Shown: positions 32,073-40,721 of the stretch, piece after piece | Layout of the letters: each line of letters starts with the position of its first letter | Numbering within the stretch: position 1 is the first letter of the stretch | NCBI GenBank assembly: GCA_035776735.1 | Contig: DASSSO010000033.1 | Coordinates: 21,836 to 85,835 of the forward strand | Length of the DNA: 64,000 nucleotides | DNA from: JACDAN01 sp035776735 | Lineage (GTDB): Bacteria > Actinomycetota > Thermoleophilia > Gaiellales > Gaiellaceae | Reading direction: 5' to 3' | The notes under the pieces: model-generated | The model's database searches: none | Told to the model about the DNA's origin: nothing | The model's input: the letters and a program-made list of their open reading frames with translations, nothing else | Translations under genes and position numbers: made by a program

Positions 32073-32894
32073 ATGCACGAGCCGCTCCGGAAGTTCTTCG
32101 CCGACCGCGGCCCGCACCTGGCCGCGATGATCGCCTACTTCGCGCTGCTCTCGCTCGTGCCGCTCGTCTTCCTGGCGCTCGCCCTGCTGGGCCTGTTCGG
32201 GCGCGTCGACGAGTCCACCTACCTCGTCACCGAGCTGAACAAGATCCTCCCGTCCGCGTCGATCTCCCAGATCGTGCGCGTCGTCAACCAGATCCAGGAC
32301 AACGCGGCGACGCTGGGGGTGATCGGCGGGGTCTTCCTGCTCTGGACCTCGCTCTCGCTCTTCAGCGTGCTCGAGTCGGCCTTCAACATCGTCTACGGCC
32401 GCCCGAACCGTTCCTTCCTCCACGGCAAGGGGATCGCCGTCGCCGTGATGCTCGGGACGCTCGTCACGCTCTTCGCGGGCCTCGTGATCGGCACCGTCGG
32501 CTACGCGCTGCTCGAGGACGCGGCACCCGGCGTGATCGAGAACCAGTGGGTCGCGTACGTCCTCTCGCTCGCCCTCTCGACCGGGGCGGTCTTCGTCTTC
32601 CTCGTCTCGACCTACTACCTGCTGACGAACGAGGACCTGGGCATCCGCGACGTCCTGCCCGGCGCGATCCTCGCCAGCATCCTGCTCCAGGTCAGCTTCC
32701 AGGTGCTGCCGCTCTACGTGGCGCTCTCGCAGCGTGACGAGGTCCTGACGCTCCGCGCGCTCGGCGCGCCCGTGATCCTGCTGATCTGGCTCTACGTGAT
32801 GGCGAACGCGATCGTCCTCGGCGCCGAGGTCAACTGGTGGCGCTCCCGCGGCCGGCTCGCCGAGGATCGCGACGCGATCCCCGGCTTGGCCTAG
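32073..32894 (+). CDS. YihY/BrkB-family inner-membrane protein
   Basis: 273 residues with six hydrophobic segments. MIAYFALLSLVPLVFLALAL is the conserved first helix, SASISQIVRVVNQI the amphipathic loop, and GVFLLWTSLSLFSVLESAFN, VLPGAILASILLQ and LIWLYVMANAIVLGAEVNW are the family hallmarks. The biochemical role of the family is unresolved. The ATG was chosen because longer readings run into the roadblock gene. Confidence 0.9.
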   Translation: MHEPLRKFFADRGPHLAAMIAYFALLSLVPLVFLALALLGLFGRVDESTYLVTELNKILPSASISQIVRVVNQIQDNAATLGVIGGVFLLWTSLSLFSVLESAFNIVYGRPNRSFLHGKGIAVAVMLGTLVTLFAGLVIGTVGYALLEDAAPGVIENQWVAYVLSLALSTGAVFVFLVSTYYLLTNEDLGIRDVLPGAILASILLQVSFQVLPLYVALSQRDEVLTLRALGAPVILLIWLYVMANAIVLGAEVNWWRSRGRLAEDRDAIPGLA

Positions 32895-33454
32895 GCGAAC
32901 GCAGCGAGGAGCGCTCTCGCGGCTCGGGCCCGGTGCGAGTTCCCGGCCTTCCACTCGTTGCCGAGCTCCGCCACGGTTCGCTCCTCGCCTTCCGGCACGA
33001 AGACCGGGTCGAACCCGAAGCCCCCGGAGCCGCGCGGCTCGTGCGCGATCCGGCCCTCGAGGATGCCCGTGCCGCGCCGCTCCTCGCCCGCCGGTGAGAG
33101 CGCCACGAGCTCGCAGACGTAGCGCGCCCGGCGGCCGCCGCCCTCCACGCCCTCGAGCTCGGCGAGCAGCCTGTCGACGTGCAGGCCGCCGGCGAAGCGG
33201 GCGGACTTGATCCCCGGTGCGCCGTCGAGGCCCTCCACCTCCAGCCCCGAGTCCTCGCCGAGCACCCAGGCGGCGGGCTCGACTGTGCGCCCGTAGACGG
33301 CCTTCGCGCGGGCGTTGTCGTAGTAGGTCTCGCCGGTCTCCGGTGGGTAGTCGTCCACCTCGAGCGGCTCGATCCGCCAGCCGGGAAGCGCGGCGCGGAG
33401 CTCCCGCAGCTTGCCGGGGTTCTCGGAGGCGAGACGGGCGGCTACGGGTTCCAG
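32891..33454 (-). CDS. rdgB: dITP/XTP pyrophosphatase (non-canonical purine NTP)
   Basis: About 187 residues. RLASENPGKLRELRAAL is the family N-terminus, ETYYDNARAKA and GEDSGLEVEGLDGAPGIKSARF contain the metal and catalytic acids, and GGFGFDPVFVPEG and NEWKAGNSHRARA close the site. It removes ITP and XTP from the nucleotide pool. No ATG, GTG or TTG precedes the conserved start in frame; I place the start at CTG 33452-33454, inside the end of the MgtC-like gene. The start is therefore unsure, the function is not. Confidence 0.88.
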   Translation of the reverse strand: MEPVAARLASENPGKLRELRAALPGWRIEPLEVDDYPPETGETYYDNARAKAVYGRTVEPAAWVLGEDSGLEVEGLDGAPGIKSARFAGGLHVDRLLAELEGVEGGGRRARYVCELVALSPAGEERRGTGILEGRIAHEPRGSGGFGFDPVFVPEGEERTVAELGNEWKAGNSHRARAARALLAAFA

Positions 33455-34125
33455 CGGGCCGCCCGGACCGCATCGGCGTGCGTGAGCGCGTCGATCAGCT
33501 CGGCGGCCGTTCGCTCCGTCCCGAGCCGCACGCGCAGGTCGACGCGGCGGCGGTCGCCTTCCTCCGCGAACTCGAGCGAGCTGACGTCGGCGCCCGTCCG
33601 CTCCACCGCCTCCAGCACCGACACCGCGCTCGCACCTGCAGGCAGCTCCACCGCCAGGCGACCCTCCTCGGGCCGGGTGCGCGCCGACAGTCGGTAGGCG
33701 ACGATCCGCAGGGGCCAGAGGAAGAGGAGCACGAGCGCCGTCGTGACGAACGCCGCCTCGTAGTATCCGACCCCGGCGGCCATCCCGATCGCAGCCACCA
33801 CCCACAGCGTCGCGGCCGTGGTCAGCCCCTTGACGGAGAGCCCCTGCCGGATGATCGCGCCGGCTCCGAGGAAGCCGATGCCGGTCACGATCTGCGCGGC
33901 AATGCGGGTCGGGTCGAAGACGAGCCCCTCCTCGGTGGAGAAGCGCCAGTCCGTCCACGCATAGGCGGAGACCATCGTGAAGAGCGCCGCACCGACGGAC
34001 ACGAGCATGTGCGTTCGCAGCCCCGCCTCGCGCTCCCGCAGCTCGCGCTCCAGGCCGATCGCCCCGCCGAGCGCAGCCGCGAGCCCGATGCGGAGGATGA
34101 CCTCGGCCCAGGAGAGGTCAGGCAA
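33442..34125 (-). CDS. MgtC/SapB-family membrane protein
   Basis: 227 residues. Four to five membrane helices with the family motifs IGLERELREREAGLRTHMLV, TRIAAQIVTGIGFLGAGAII and LTTAATLWVVAAIGMAAGVG, then a soluble ACT-like C-terminal domain (residues about 150-227). MgtC proteins influence Mg2+ homeostasis and F-ATPase in pathogens; the role here is unknown. The ends overlap rph (8 nt) and rdgB. Confidence 0.92.
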   Translation of the reverse strand: MPDLSWAEVILRIGLAAALGGAIGLERELREREAGLRTHMLVSVGAALFTMVSAYAWTDWRFSTEEGLVFDPTRIAAQIVTGIGFLGAGAIIRQGLSVKGLTTAATLWVVAAIGMAAGVGYYEAAFVTTALVLLFLWPLRIVAYRLSARTRPEEGRLAVELPAGASAVSVLEAVERTGADVSSLEFAEEGDRRRVDLRVRLGTERTAAELIDALTHADAVRAARWNP

Positions 34126-34828
34126 GGACGGCCTCCACGGCGCGCTGCTGGGCCTGGCCGATCTCCTCGATACCCGCGGCCGCGAGGTCGAGCAGCTCGT
34201 CGAGCTGCTCGCGCGTGTAGCGCTCGCCCTCGGCGGTCGCCTGCACTTCGATCAGGCGCCCGTCGCCGCTCATGACCACGTTCAGGTCGACCTCGGCGCG
34301 CGAGTCCTCCGAGTAGTCGAGGTCGAGCAGCGGCTCGCCGTCGACGATCCCGAGCGAGACGCCGGCGACCGAGTCGGTGAGAGCCTTGCCGAGCCCGAAG
34401 CGGTCGAGCGCCCGCCTCGTGGCGACGTACGCGCCCGAGATCGCCGCGCAGCGCGTCCCACCGTCCGCCTGGAGCACGTCGCAGTCGATCCAGAGTGTCC
34501 GCTCGCCGAAAGCCTCGAGGTCGGTGACGGCGCGCAGCGAGCGGCCGATCAGCCGCTGGATCTCGACGGTGCGACCCTTCTGGCGCCCGGTGCTCGCCTC
34601 CCGCTGCGTCCGCTCGCCCGTGGACGCCGGCAGCAGGCCGTACTCGGCGGTCATCCAGCCCCGGCCCTTGCCCATCAGCCAGCGCGGGACGCCCTCCGTG
34701 ATCGACGCCGTGCAGAGCACGCGCGTCTTCCCGGCGGAGATCAACGCCGAGCCCGCCGGTTGCTCCAGGTAGTCGACCTCGATCTCGAGCGGCCGCAACT
34801 CGTCATGCCTGCGACCGTCCGCCCTCAC
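34118..34828 (-). CDS. rph: Ribonuclease PH
   Basis: 236 residues. A phosphorolytic 3'-to-5' exonuclease that matures tRNA 3' ends. MRADGRRHDELRPLEIE is the N-terminal motif, GKGRGWMTAEYGLLPAST the phosphate site, EIQRLIGRSLRAV the oligomer helix, and DCDVLQADGGTR the catalytic region. murI-rph-rdgB order is the common actinobacterial one, here with an MgtC-like gene inserted. Confidence 0.95.
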   Translation of the reverse strand: MRADGRRHDELRPLEIEVDYLEQPAGSALISAGKTRVLCTASITEGVPRWLMGKGRGWMTAEYGLLPASTGERTQREASTGRQKGRTVEIQRLIGRSLRAVTDLEAFGERTLWIDCDVLQADGGTRCAAISGAYVATRRALDRFGLGKALTDSVAGVSLGIVDGEPLLDLDYSEDSRAEVDLNVVMSGDGRLIEVQATAEGERYTREQLDELLDLAAAGIEEIGQAQQRAVEAVLA

Positions 34829-34834
34829 GCCCCC

Positions 34835-34956
34835 GGCCTCCTCCGGCTCCCGCCCGGCGAAGCCGGGCTCCGCCGGAGGCTGACGGCGCCGGCGGCAGGA
34901 TGCGGCGCCCGCGTCGCTTGTCCGTGCTGAGAAGCACCGTCCTGCGCGACGCGGGC
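34835..34956. repeat. Paired hairpins in the murI-rph gap
   Basis: The 169-nt gap holds two strong inverted structures. The first is GCCCGGC-GAA-GCCGGGC (34852-34868) inside a GCC(TCC)TCCGGC/GCCGGAGGC stem. The second is GCCCGCGTCGC/GCGACGCGGGC (34908-34918 and 34946-34956, 11 bp), enclosing GTGCT-gaga-AGCAC. They could stabilise or process the murI-rph mRNA, or be remnants of a mobile palindrome. I see no coding sequence here. Confidence 0.55.
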
Positions 34957-34997
34957 TTGCCTCCTTTGCCAGCCCCGCCCCGGGAACGTGAGGAACC

Positions 34998-35819
34998 TCA
35001 TGCCGCCGCGGCCTCCAGCTCGGCGATCTCGATGTGCACGACGCCTTCGAGCGGCAGCTGGAGGAAGCGCTGGCCGAGCTCGGCGAAGCGCTCGATGTCG
35101 CCCGTCGTCAGGAACCGGTAGCCGCCCTCGCGGCGCGGGTCGTTCTCGATCCCCTTCCGGCTCAGCGTCTCGGCCACCTCGCGCGCGGTCTCCTCGGCCG
35201 AGAAGACGAGCCTGACGTCGCGGCCGAAGACCCGCTGGAAGATCGGCCGGATCAACGGGTAGTGCGTGCAGCCGAGAATCACGGTGTCCACCTCCGCGTC
35301 CTTCAGCGGCTGCGCGTACTCGCGCACTGCGGCCGTCGTCTCGGCGCCGAACGGCTCGTCGCCCTCGATCAGCGGCACGAGCTCCGGGCACGCGACCGGG
35401 AAGAGCCGCGTGCCGGCGTCGAGCGTGTGGACGAGCTCGGCGTAGCGGCCGGCGGCCACCGTCGCCTCGGTCGCCATCAGCCCGATGCGGCGGTTGCGGG
35501 TCACCTGGACGGCGGCGTGCGCTTCGGGGGTGATCACGCCGACCACCGGCACCGAGATCCGCTCCTGGAGATCGGGCAGAGCGGCGGAGGTGGCCGAGTT
35601 GCAGGCGACGAGGATCAGCTTCATGCCCTGCGCCTCGAGGTAGCCGGCGATCTCGAGCGAGAAGCGGCGGACCTCGTCCAGCGGCCGGGGCCCGTAGGGC
35701 AGGCGTGCGCCGTCGCCGAGGTAGACGAAGTCCTCGTGCGGCATGGTGACCAGGCATTCGTGCAGAACGGTCAGCCCGCCCATGCCCGAGTCGAACACAC
35801 CGATCGGGCGGGAATTCAT
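34998..35819 (-). CDS. murI: Glutamate racemase
   Basis: 273 residues. It makes D-glutamate for peptidoglycan. IGVFDSGMGGLTVLHE holds the first Asp/Ser, LVACNSATSAALPDL the first catalytic Cys, and VILGCTHYPLIRPIF the second Cys/His pair. YLGDGARLPYGPRPLDEV matches the substrate loop. Promoter TACAAT ends 6 nt before the ATG. Confidence 0.96.
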   Translation of the reverse strand: MNSRPIGVFDSGMGGLTVLHECLVTMPHEDFVYLGDGARLPYGPRPLDEVRRFSLEIAGYLEAQGMKLILVACNSATSAALPDLQERISVPVVGVITPEAHAAVQVTRNRRIGLMATEATVAAGRYAELVHTLDAGTRLFPVACPELVPLIEGDEPFGAETTAAVREYAQPLKDAEVDTVILGCTHYPLIRPIFQRVFGRDVRLVFSAEETAREVAETLSRKGIENDPRREGGYRFLTTGDIERFAELGQRFLQLPLEGVVHIEIAELEAAAA

Positions 35820-35825
35820 TCGGCG

Positions 35826-35856
35826 ATTGTAAGGAGCCGAGGGCTTGATCTACCCT
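35826..35856. promoter_or_regulatory. Divergent leaderless promoters murI / secreted hydrolase
   Basis: Minus: TACAAT (35826-35831) ends 6 nt before the murI ATG. Plus: TTGTAA (35827-35832), 18-nt spacer, TACCCT (35851-35856), ending 8 nt before GTG 35865. The plus -35 overlaps the minus -10, so the two genes probably compete for RNA polymerase. Confidence 0.45.
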
Positions 35857-35864
35857 CTTTCGCC

Positions 35865-37346
35865 GTGGGTCGCCGTTTTCTCCTGCTTTCGAGCATCTTC
35901 TTCGTCGCCCAGGCCGGGAGCGCGCAGGCGCTGCAACCGGGCCACGCCGGCCGAGCCGGCATGGCCCTCGAAGCAGGCAGCGCAAGCGCCGCCTATGCCA
36001 AGACCGAGCACACCCTGCCGATGGGTGACGGCGTCTCCCTCGCCGCCACGCTCTACACGCCGCCCGGCGCGGCCCCTCAGGGCGGCTGGCCCGCCGTCCT
36101 CTTGCTCCACGGGCTCGGCGGCAACCGCAGCTCGACGAACGCGATCGCCGAGGCGCACCTGGCGCCGCACGGCTACGTGGTGCTGACCGTGGACGCGCGG
36201 GGCCACGGCGCCTCGGGCGGGCAGTCCTCACTCGTCGGCCCCCGGGAGCTCGCGGACTACGCGACCGTGCTCCAGTGGCTGCGGCTGCAGCCGGGCGTGA
36301 GCGACCTGAACGTCGGTGCGCTCGGCATCTCGCTCGGCGGCGGCTCGGTCTGGAAGCTGCTCACGGCGCCGGGCACCCGGCTCAGGGCCGCCGTCCCGAT
36401 GACCACGTGGACGAGCCTCTACGACTCGCTGCTGCCGCAGGGACTCGTCAAGTCCGGCCTCGTCGCGTACTTCCACAACCTGCTCCCGCCCGAGCGGTGG
36501 GACCCGGGCGTGACGGCGCTGCGGGACGACGCGCTGCAGGGACGGAACGACGCGGCGATCCGGGCGTTCGCCGCGGCGCGCTCGGTCCGCGCCGACCTGA
36601 CGAAGATCCGCACGCCGGTCTTCATGCTCCAGGGCCGCCGCGACTACGCATTCGACATGCAGGAAGCGCTGACCGCCTTCTCCCGGCTGCGAGGGCCGAA
36701 GCGCCTCTACCTCGGCGGCCTCGGCCACGCCCCGGCGCCGAACCCGGCCGCCGAGCAGCCGTACTACTTCGGCCAGATCCGGATGTGGTTCGACCGGTTC
36801 CTCAAGGGGCAGCTGAACGGGATCGACACGCGGCCGCGGATCGAGCTCGCGCCCGATCCGTGGCGGGCACGCACCTACCAGGCCGCCCGCCTGCCGGCCC
36901 GCAAGGTGCTCCGCCTGACGTTCCGCGGCCGGCGGACGGTCGACGGAGCCGGCAAGGTCGTCCGCACGGTCGCCGCCACCCGCCGCCTGAACGAGACGTT
37001 CGGCCACGCGCTCGTCTCCGTGAAGGCCTCGACGCCGACGGGGTGGTCGCATCTCGTCGCCGTCCTCTCGGCCCTGACGCCGAAGGGCGAGGAGGTGGTC
37101 GTCAGCCAGGGCGGTGTCCCGACGACGACCCTGCGCGGGACGACGCGCATCCTCACAATCCGGCTCATGAGCCAGGCGACGACGATCCCGCGGGGCTCCC
37201 GCCTCCGCCTGACCCTGGCCGGCGTCTCGACCGCCCAGAACCCGAGCAACCTTCTCTACCTCACAGGCCCGGAGACGGCGTCGCGCCTCCGGATCGGCGA
37301 GGCGAAGGTCGTCCTGCCCGTCCTCCGGCGACCGGTCTCCCGATGA
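35865..37346 (+). CDS. Secreted alpha/beta hydrolase with C-terminal beta domain (CocE/NonD-like)
   Basis: 493 residues from GTG 35865. Signal peptide (FLLLSSIFFVAQAGSAQA), then an X-Pro dipeptidyl peptidase/CocE-like hydrolase: VLLLHGLGGNRSS (oxyanion), TVDARGHGASGG, and nucleophile Ser in LGISLGGGSV. Asp is in QGRRDYAFD and His in GGLGHAP. After residue about 330 a jelly-roll-like domain ends with RLRLTLAGVSTAQNP. Likely an exported esterase or peptidase; substrate unknown. The stop overlaps the next gene's ATG. Confidence 0.88.
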   Translation: MGRRFLLLSSIFFVAQAGSAQALQPGHAGRAGMALEAGSASAAYAKTEHTLPMGDGVSLAATLYTPPGAAPQGGWPAVLLLHGLGGNRSSTNAIAEAHLAPHGYVVLTVDARGHGASGGQSSLVGPRELADYATVLQWLRLQPGVSDLNVGALGISLGGGSVWKLLTAPGTRLRAAVPMTTWTSLYDSLLPQGLVKSGLVAYFHNLLPPERWDPGVTALRDDALQGRNDAAIRAFAAARSVRADLTKIRTPVFMLQGRRDYAFDMQEALTAFSRLRGPKRLYLGGLGHAPAPNPAAEQPYYFGQIRMWFDRFLKGQLNGIDTRPRIELAPDPWRARTYQAARLPARKVLRLTFRGRRTVDGAGKVVRTVAATRRLNETFGHALVSVKASTPTGWSHLVAVLSALTPKGEEVVVSQGGVPTTTLRGTTRILTIRLMSQATTIPRGSRLRLTLAGVSTAQNPSNLLYLTGPETASRLRIGEAKVVLPVLRRPVSR

Positions 37347-38563
37347 GGCCGGTGCTCGCCGTCGTCGCCCTCGCGGCGGCGTTCGCGGTCGCCCTGCCGG
37401 GCGCGCACGCCGGCTCGGCGGCGGATCCCGGCGTGACCTCGAGCTCGATCCTCCTCGGCGGAACCGTCCCGCTGACCGGGCCCGCCGCGGCTTTCGCGGC
37501 CGTCGCTCCGGGCGCGGACGCGTACTTCCGGTACGTGAACGACCGGGGCGGCGTCTTCGGGAGGAAGATCCGGTACAAGTACGTCGACGACGGGTTCGAG
37601 ATCCCCCGGACCGTCGACCAGACGCGGCGGCTCGTCCAGCAGGACCGCGTCTTCGCGATCTTCAACGCGATCGGGACCGAGCACGCGATCGCCGTCCGGC
37701 CGTACCTGAACCAGGTGCGCGTCCCGCACGTCTTCACGGGGACCGGCGCGAGCACGTTCCACAAGGACCGCGCCCGCTATCCATGGTCGATGGGCTATCT
37801 CCCGAGCTTCACCGGCGAAGGAGCGATCTACGGGAGGTACATCGCCCGCACGATGCCGAGCGCGCGGATCGGCGTGCTCTACGAGAACACCGACTACGGC
37901 CGCGACCTCACGAACGGGCTGCGGCGCGGGCTCGGCCGCCGCGCGAATCGGATCGTCGCCGTGCGGAGCTACGAGATCACCGACGCCGACGTCAACTCCC
38001 AGATCTCCCAGCTGAAGCGCTCCGGGGCGAACACCTTCATGCTCTTCGCGACGCCGGGCTTCGCGATCCAGGCGTTCCTCGGCGCGCATCGCCAGGCCTG
38101 GCACCCGCGGACGTTCATCAGCTCGGTCTCGATCGAGCCGTCGATCATGAAGGTGATCCGCCTCAACACGAGCTCCCGGGCCACGAGCGGGACGATCAGC
38201 ATGGGCTACCTCAAGGACCCGACGTCGCCCACGTGGAAGCGCGATCGCGCGATCCTGCTCTACCGGCAGATCATGCGGCGCTACCTGCCGGGGCGGAAGG
38301 CGAGCGACGTCTACCACTACTACGGCATGGCGGTCGCACACTCGATGGTGCACGCGCTGCGCAAGTCCGGACGGAACCTGAGCCGGGCGGGGCTCCGCAA
38401 CGCCGTGACGCACCTGAACCAGGCGGACAACCCGTTCCTGCTCCCGGGCGTCGCCGTCCGCACGTCGCCGTCGAACTACTACCCGATCGCGAAGGCCAAG
38501 CTCTTCAGATACAGCGCCCAGGGGCAGTGGGTCCCCTTCGGCCGGCTGCTTGCGGCCCGTTAA
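37343..38563 (+). CDS. Periplasmic binding protein, branched-chain amino acid ABC type
   Basis: 406 residues. Signal peptide (VLAVVALAAAFAVALPGAHA), then a type 1 binding fold: SSSILLGGTVPLTGPAAAFA, RKIRYKYVDDGFE, FAIFNAIGTEHAIAV, ARIGVLYENTDYGRDL and DADVNSQISQLKRSGANTF, the LivJ/receptor ligand-binding pattern. No lipobox Cys is evident at the cleavage site. The cognate permease and ATPase genes are absent nearby, so it is an orphan receptor. Coupled to the preceding hydrolase by ATGA, suggesting uptake of its products. Confidence 0.9.
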   Translation: MRPVLAVVALAAAFAVALPGAHAGSAADPGVTSSSILLGGTVPLTGPAAAFAAVAPGADAYFRYVNDRGGVFGRKIRYKYVDDGFEIPRTVDQTRRLVQQDRVFAIFNAIGTEHAIAVRPYLNQVRVPHVFTGTGASTFHKDRARYPWSMGYLPSFTGEGAIYGRYIARTMPSARIGVLYENTDYGRDLTNGLRRGLGRRANRIVAVRSYEITDADVNSQISQLKRSGANTFMLFATPGFAIQAFLGAHRQAWHPRTFISSVSIEPSIMKVIRLNTSSRATSGTISMGYLKDPTSPTWKRDRAILLYRQIMRRYLPGRKASDVYHYYGMAVAHSMVHALRKSGRNLSRAGLRNAVTHLNQADNPFLLPGVAVRTSPSNYYPIAKAKLFRYSAQGQWVPFGRLLAAR

Positions 38564-38577
38564 CCACCCTGAAAAGA

Positions 38578-38601
38578 TGCGGCCTCACGAGAGAGGCCGC
38601 A
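38578..38601 (+). terminator. Hairpin after the binding-protein gene
   Basis: TGCGGCCTC and GAGGCCGCA around ACGAGA, a perfect 9-bp stem 15 nt after the stop. No strong T-run; it probably ends or processes the hydrolase/binding-protein mRNA. Confidence 0.5.
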
Positions 38602-38646
38602 ACTGATTGCGAAAACCTTCGTCTCACCCCACTGAAAGGGGGTCTC

Positions 38647-39744
38647 TTGTCTAAAACCATCCGCTTCGTCCTGCTCTCGTCCGTGTGCGCCCTTGCGCTC
38701 GCATTCGGGGGCAACGCGCTCGCGGCATACAACCCGTCGTTGCTCGTGGCCGGCACCAGCCATGCCACCGGAAGCGGCGGCCCCGTGGTCATCGGGGTCG
38801 GCCAGGACCAGAACGACGACGCCACGGGCGTCCTCAACATCTACGCACCACTCGGGTACGGCGTCACGCTGACGCAGGCGCCGGGAACGCAAATCGGCGT
38901 CCTCGAGGCGACCGTCCTGGTCCGCGCGCTGGCGAACGCCCGCGTGCCCATCCAGGGAACCGTGATCGCACAGGACCCGGGCCGGTACACGAACCCGGCC
39001 CAGTACCCGTGCGGTGGCGGCGTCCGCCACGAGGCCGTCTGGCAGATCGAGTCGACTCTGGCGGGGAACCCGCTGCAGATTCCCATCTACGTCGACCGAG
39101 TCACGAGCGGCCCGGAGGCGCAGTTCGCGTCCGCGAAGATGCGGATCTGCCTCGCTTCGCCGTACATCCCGCCGCCGCAGGGCGCGGCCGCGGGCGCGTC
39201 GCTGATCGTCGCCGCGTTCTCCGTGGCCGGCGTCTTCAGCAACCCGGCCACCCGGGGGAGCTACCCGTGGAATGCCCTGTTCATCCCGTACGCACCGGGC
39301 ACGGGGACGCTGAACCCGACGAACGCCGCGCAGAGCACGTCCTACACGCGCCTGCCCGTGCAGCTCTCCGTCACCGCGAAGAAGTTCAAGCGCGGGAAGC
39401 GGTCGTTCGCACGCGTCACTGCCTGCCTCAACGAGTCTGGACAGGCTGTTCGCGGCGTCAGGGTGAACATCCTCGCCGGGCGGACCGCTCGGAGGACCGG
39501 CCGCGTGGCGTTCGGGCGCACCAACTCGCGCGGCTGCGTGACCCGGACGGTCAGGCTGCGCTACCGCGTGACGTTCTTCCGTGCATCGACCTCGGTGCCC
39601 GACCGGGACGTCACGAGCTCACCCGGCTGCACCCCGGCGCTGTCCGCGGCGCCCGGGACACTGCCGCCGGCCCGCTGCACGTCGGCGACGCTGGCTCCCG
39701 TGCTCCAGCTCTTCAGCCGGAACACGGCGCGAGTGCGCCGCTAG
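38647..39744 (+). CDS. Secreted protein of unknown function
   Basis: 365 residues from TTG 38647, preceded by AAAGGGGG as ribosome-binding site. Signal peptide FVLLSSVCALALAFGGNALA is cleaved before AYNPS. The mature part is rich in Gly, Ala, Pro and Thr with scattered Cys (PCGGGVRH, RICLASPYIPPPQ, SPGCTPALS), and a second domain (VQLSVTAKKFKRGKRSFARV, NILAGRTARRTGRVAFGRT) looks like a bacterial Ig-like/Fn fold. No catalytic motif. A strong terminator follows, so it is a single-gene unit. Function unknown. Confidence 0.8.
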   Translation: MSKTIRFVLLSSVCALALAFGGNALAAYNPSLLVAGTSHATGSGGPVVIGVGQDQNDDATGVLNIYAPLGYGVTLTQAPGTQIGVLEATVLVRALANARVPIQGTVIAQDPGRYTNPAQYPCGGGVRHEAVWQIESTLAGNPLQIPIYVDRVTSGPEAQFASAKMRICLASPYIPPPQGAAAGASLIVAAFSVAGVFSNPATRGSYPWNALFIPYAPGTGTLNPTNAAQSTSYTRLPVQLSVTAKKFKRGKRSFARVTACLNESGQAVRGVRVNILAGRTARRTGRVAFGRTNSRGCVTRTVRLRYRVTFFRASTSVPDRDVTSSPGCTPALSAAPGTLPPARCTSATLAPVLQLFSRNTARVRR

Positions 39745-39757
39745 AGAGAACGCAACC

Positions 39758-39783
39758 GAGAGGGCCCCGACCGGGGCCCTCTC
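39758..39783 (+). terminator. Terminator of the secreted-protein gene
   Basis: GAGAGGGCCCC and GGGGCCCTCTC around GACC: perfect 11-bp stem, 13 nt after the stop, followed by ACTATCCT. Confidence 0.7.
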
Positions 39784-39785
39784 AC

Positions 39786-39791
39786 TATCCT
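39786..39791 (+). promoter_or_regulatory. Candidate -10 of the DUF72 gene
   Basis: TATCCT ends 6 nt before ATG 39798, directly behind the terminator stem. CAGGGATG offers a weak ribosome-binding site instead. Confidence 0.35.
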
Positions 39792-39797
39792 GCAGGG

Positions 39798-40721
39798 ATG
39801 GCCGCGCAGATCCGCGTCGGCACCTGCTCGTGGGCCGACGAAGCGCTCTCGAAGTACTTCTACCCGCCGGGCCTCAAGGCGGGCGACCGCCTTGCCTACT
39901 ACGCCGAGCACTTCGACACCGTCGAGCTCGACTCCACCTACTACCGACTTCCGGTCGAGTCGATGGCTGCCCGGTGGGCCGAGCAGACCCCGGAGGGCTT
40001 CGTCATGCACGTGAAGGCGTTCGGCGTCATGACTCGCCACCCCGTGAAGAAGGAGCAGCTGCCGACCGACCTCCGCGAGGCAGCCCCGGTCGACGAGAAG
40101 GGCCGCATCGACCGTCCGCCGCGGGAGTTCCGCGCCGAGGTCTTCAGGCGGTTTCGGGAGGCGCTCGAGCCGCTCCGGGCGGCGGGGAAGCTGGGCGGGA
40201 CGCTCTTCCAGTTCCCCTCGTACGTCGTCTACAAGGACCTCTCCCTCGACTATCTCGCGTGGGCGAAGGAGCAGATGGGCGAGGACGAGATGCTGGTCGA
40301 GTTCCGCCACTCGAGCTGGTACGAGGAGGACGTGCGCCGGGACGTGCTTTCGTTCCTCGAGGAGCACGGGATGTCGCTCGTCGTCGTCGATGCGCCGAAG
40401 GTGGACGCGAAGAATGTCCCGCGGACGCTGCTCGCGCTCACCTCGCCGACGCTCTACGTCCGCTTCCACGGCCGGAACGCGGACACGTGGAACGTGCGCG
40501 GGAAGAGTGCCGCCGAGCGGTTCGACTACCTGTACTCGGAGGACGAGCTGCGGGAGTGGGTCGAGCCGCTGCGCGAGCTCGCCGGGCAGGCCGAGAACGC
40601 GTACGCGGTTTTCAACAACAACAACCGCGCGCCCGGCCCGAACGGGAGCTGGGTCGCGCAGGCGGCGACGAACGCGCAGCAGTTCCGGCAGCTCCTGGCG
40701 GAAGCCGGCGTCCCGGCTTAG
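39798..40721 (+). CDS. DUF72-family protein (TIM-barrel-like)
   Basis: 307 residues. RVGTCSWADEALSKYFYPPG, LAYYAEHFDTVELDSTYYRL, TPEGFVMHVKAFGVMTRHP, FQFPSYVVY, LVEFRHSSWY and FNNNNRAPGPNGSWVAQAA are the classical DUF72/YecE motifs. The fold is a TIM barrel, possibly a nuclease or metal-dependent hydrolase; no activity is firmly established for the family. Cytoplasmic. Confidence 0.92.
   Translation: MAAQIRVGTCSWADEALSKYFYPPGLKAGDRLAYYAEHFDTVELDSTYYRLPVESMAARWAEQTPEGFVMHVKAFGVMTRHPVKKEQLPTDLREAAPVDEKGRIDRPPREFRAEVFRRFREALEPLRAAGKLGGTLFQFPSYVVYKDLSLDYLAWAKEQMGEDEMLVEFRHSSWYEEDVRRDVLSFLEEHGMSLVVVDAPKVDAKNVPRTLLALTSPTLYVRFHGRNADTWNVRGKSAAERFDYLYSEDELREWVEPLRELAGQAENAYAVFNNNNRAPGPNGSWVAQAATNAQQFRQLLAEAGVPA

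Noticed and set aside
35034..35864. Long upstream extension of the secreted hydrolase frame
   Set aside because: It runs antisense through murI; the signal peptide begins at GTG 35865.
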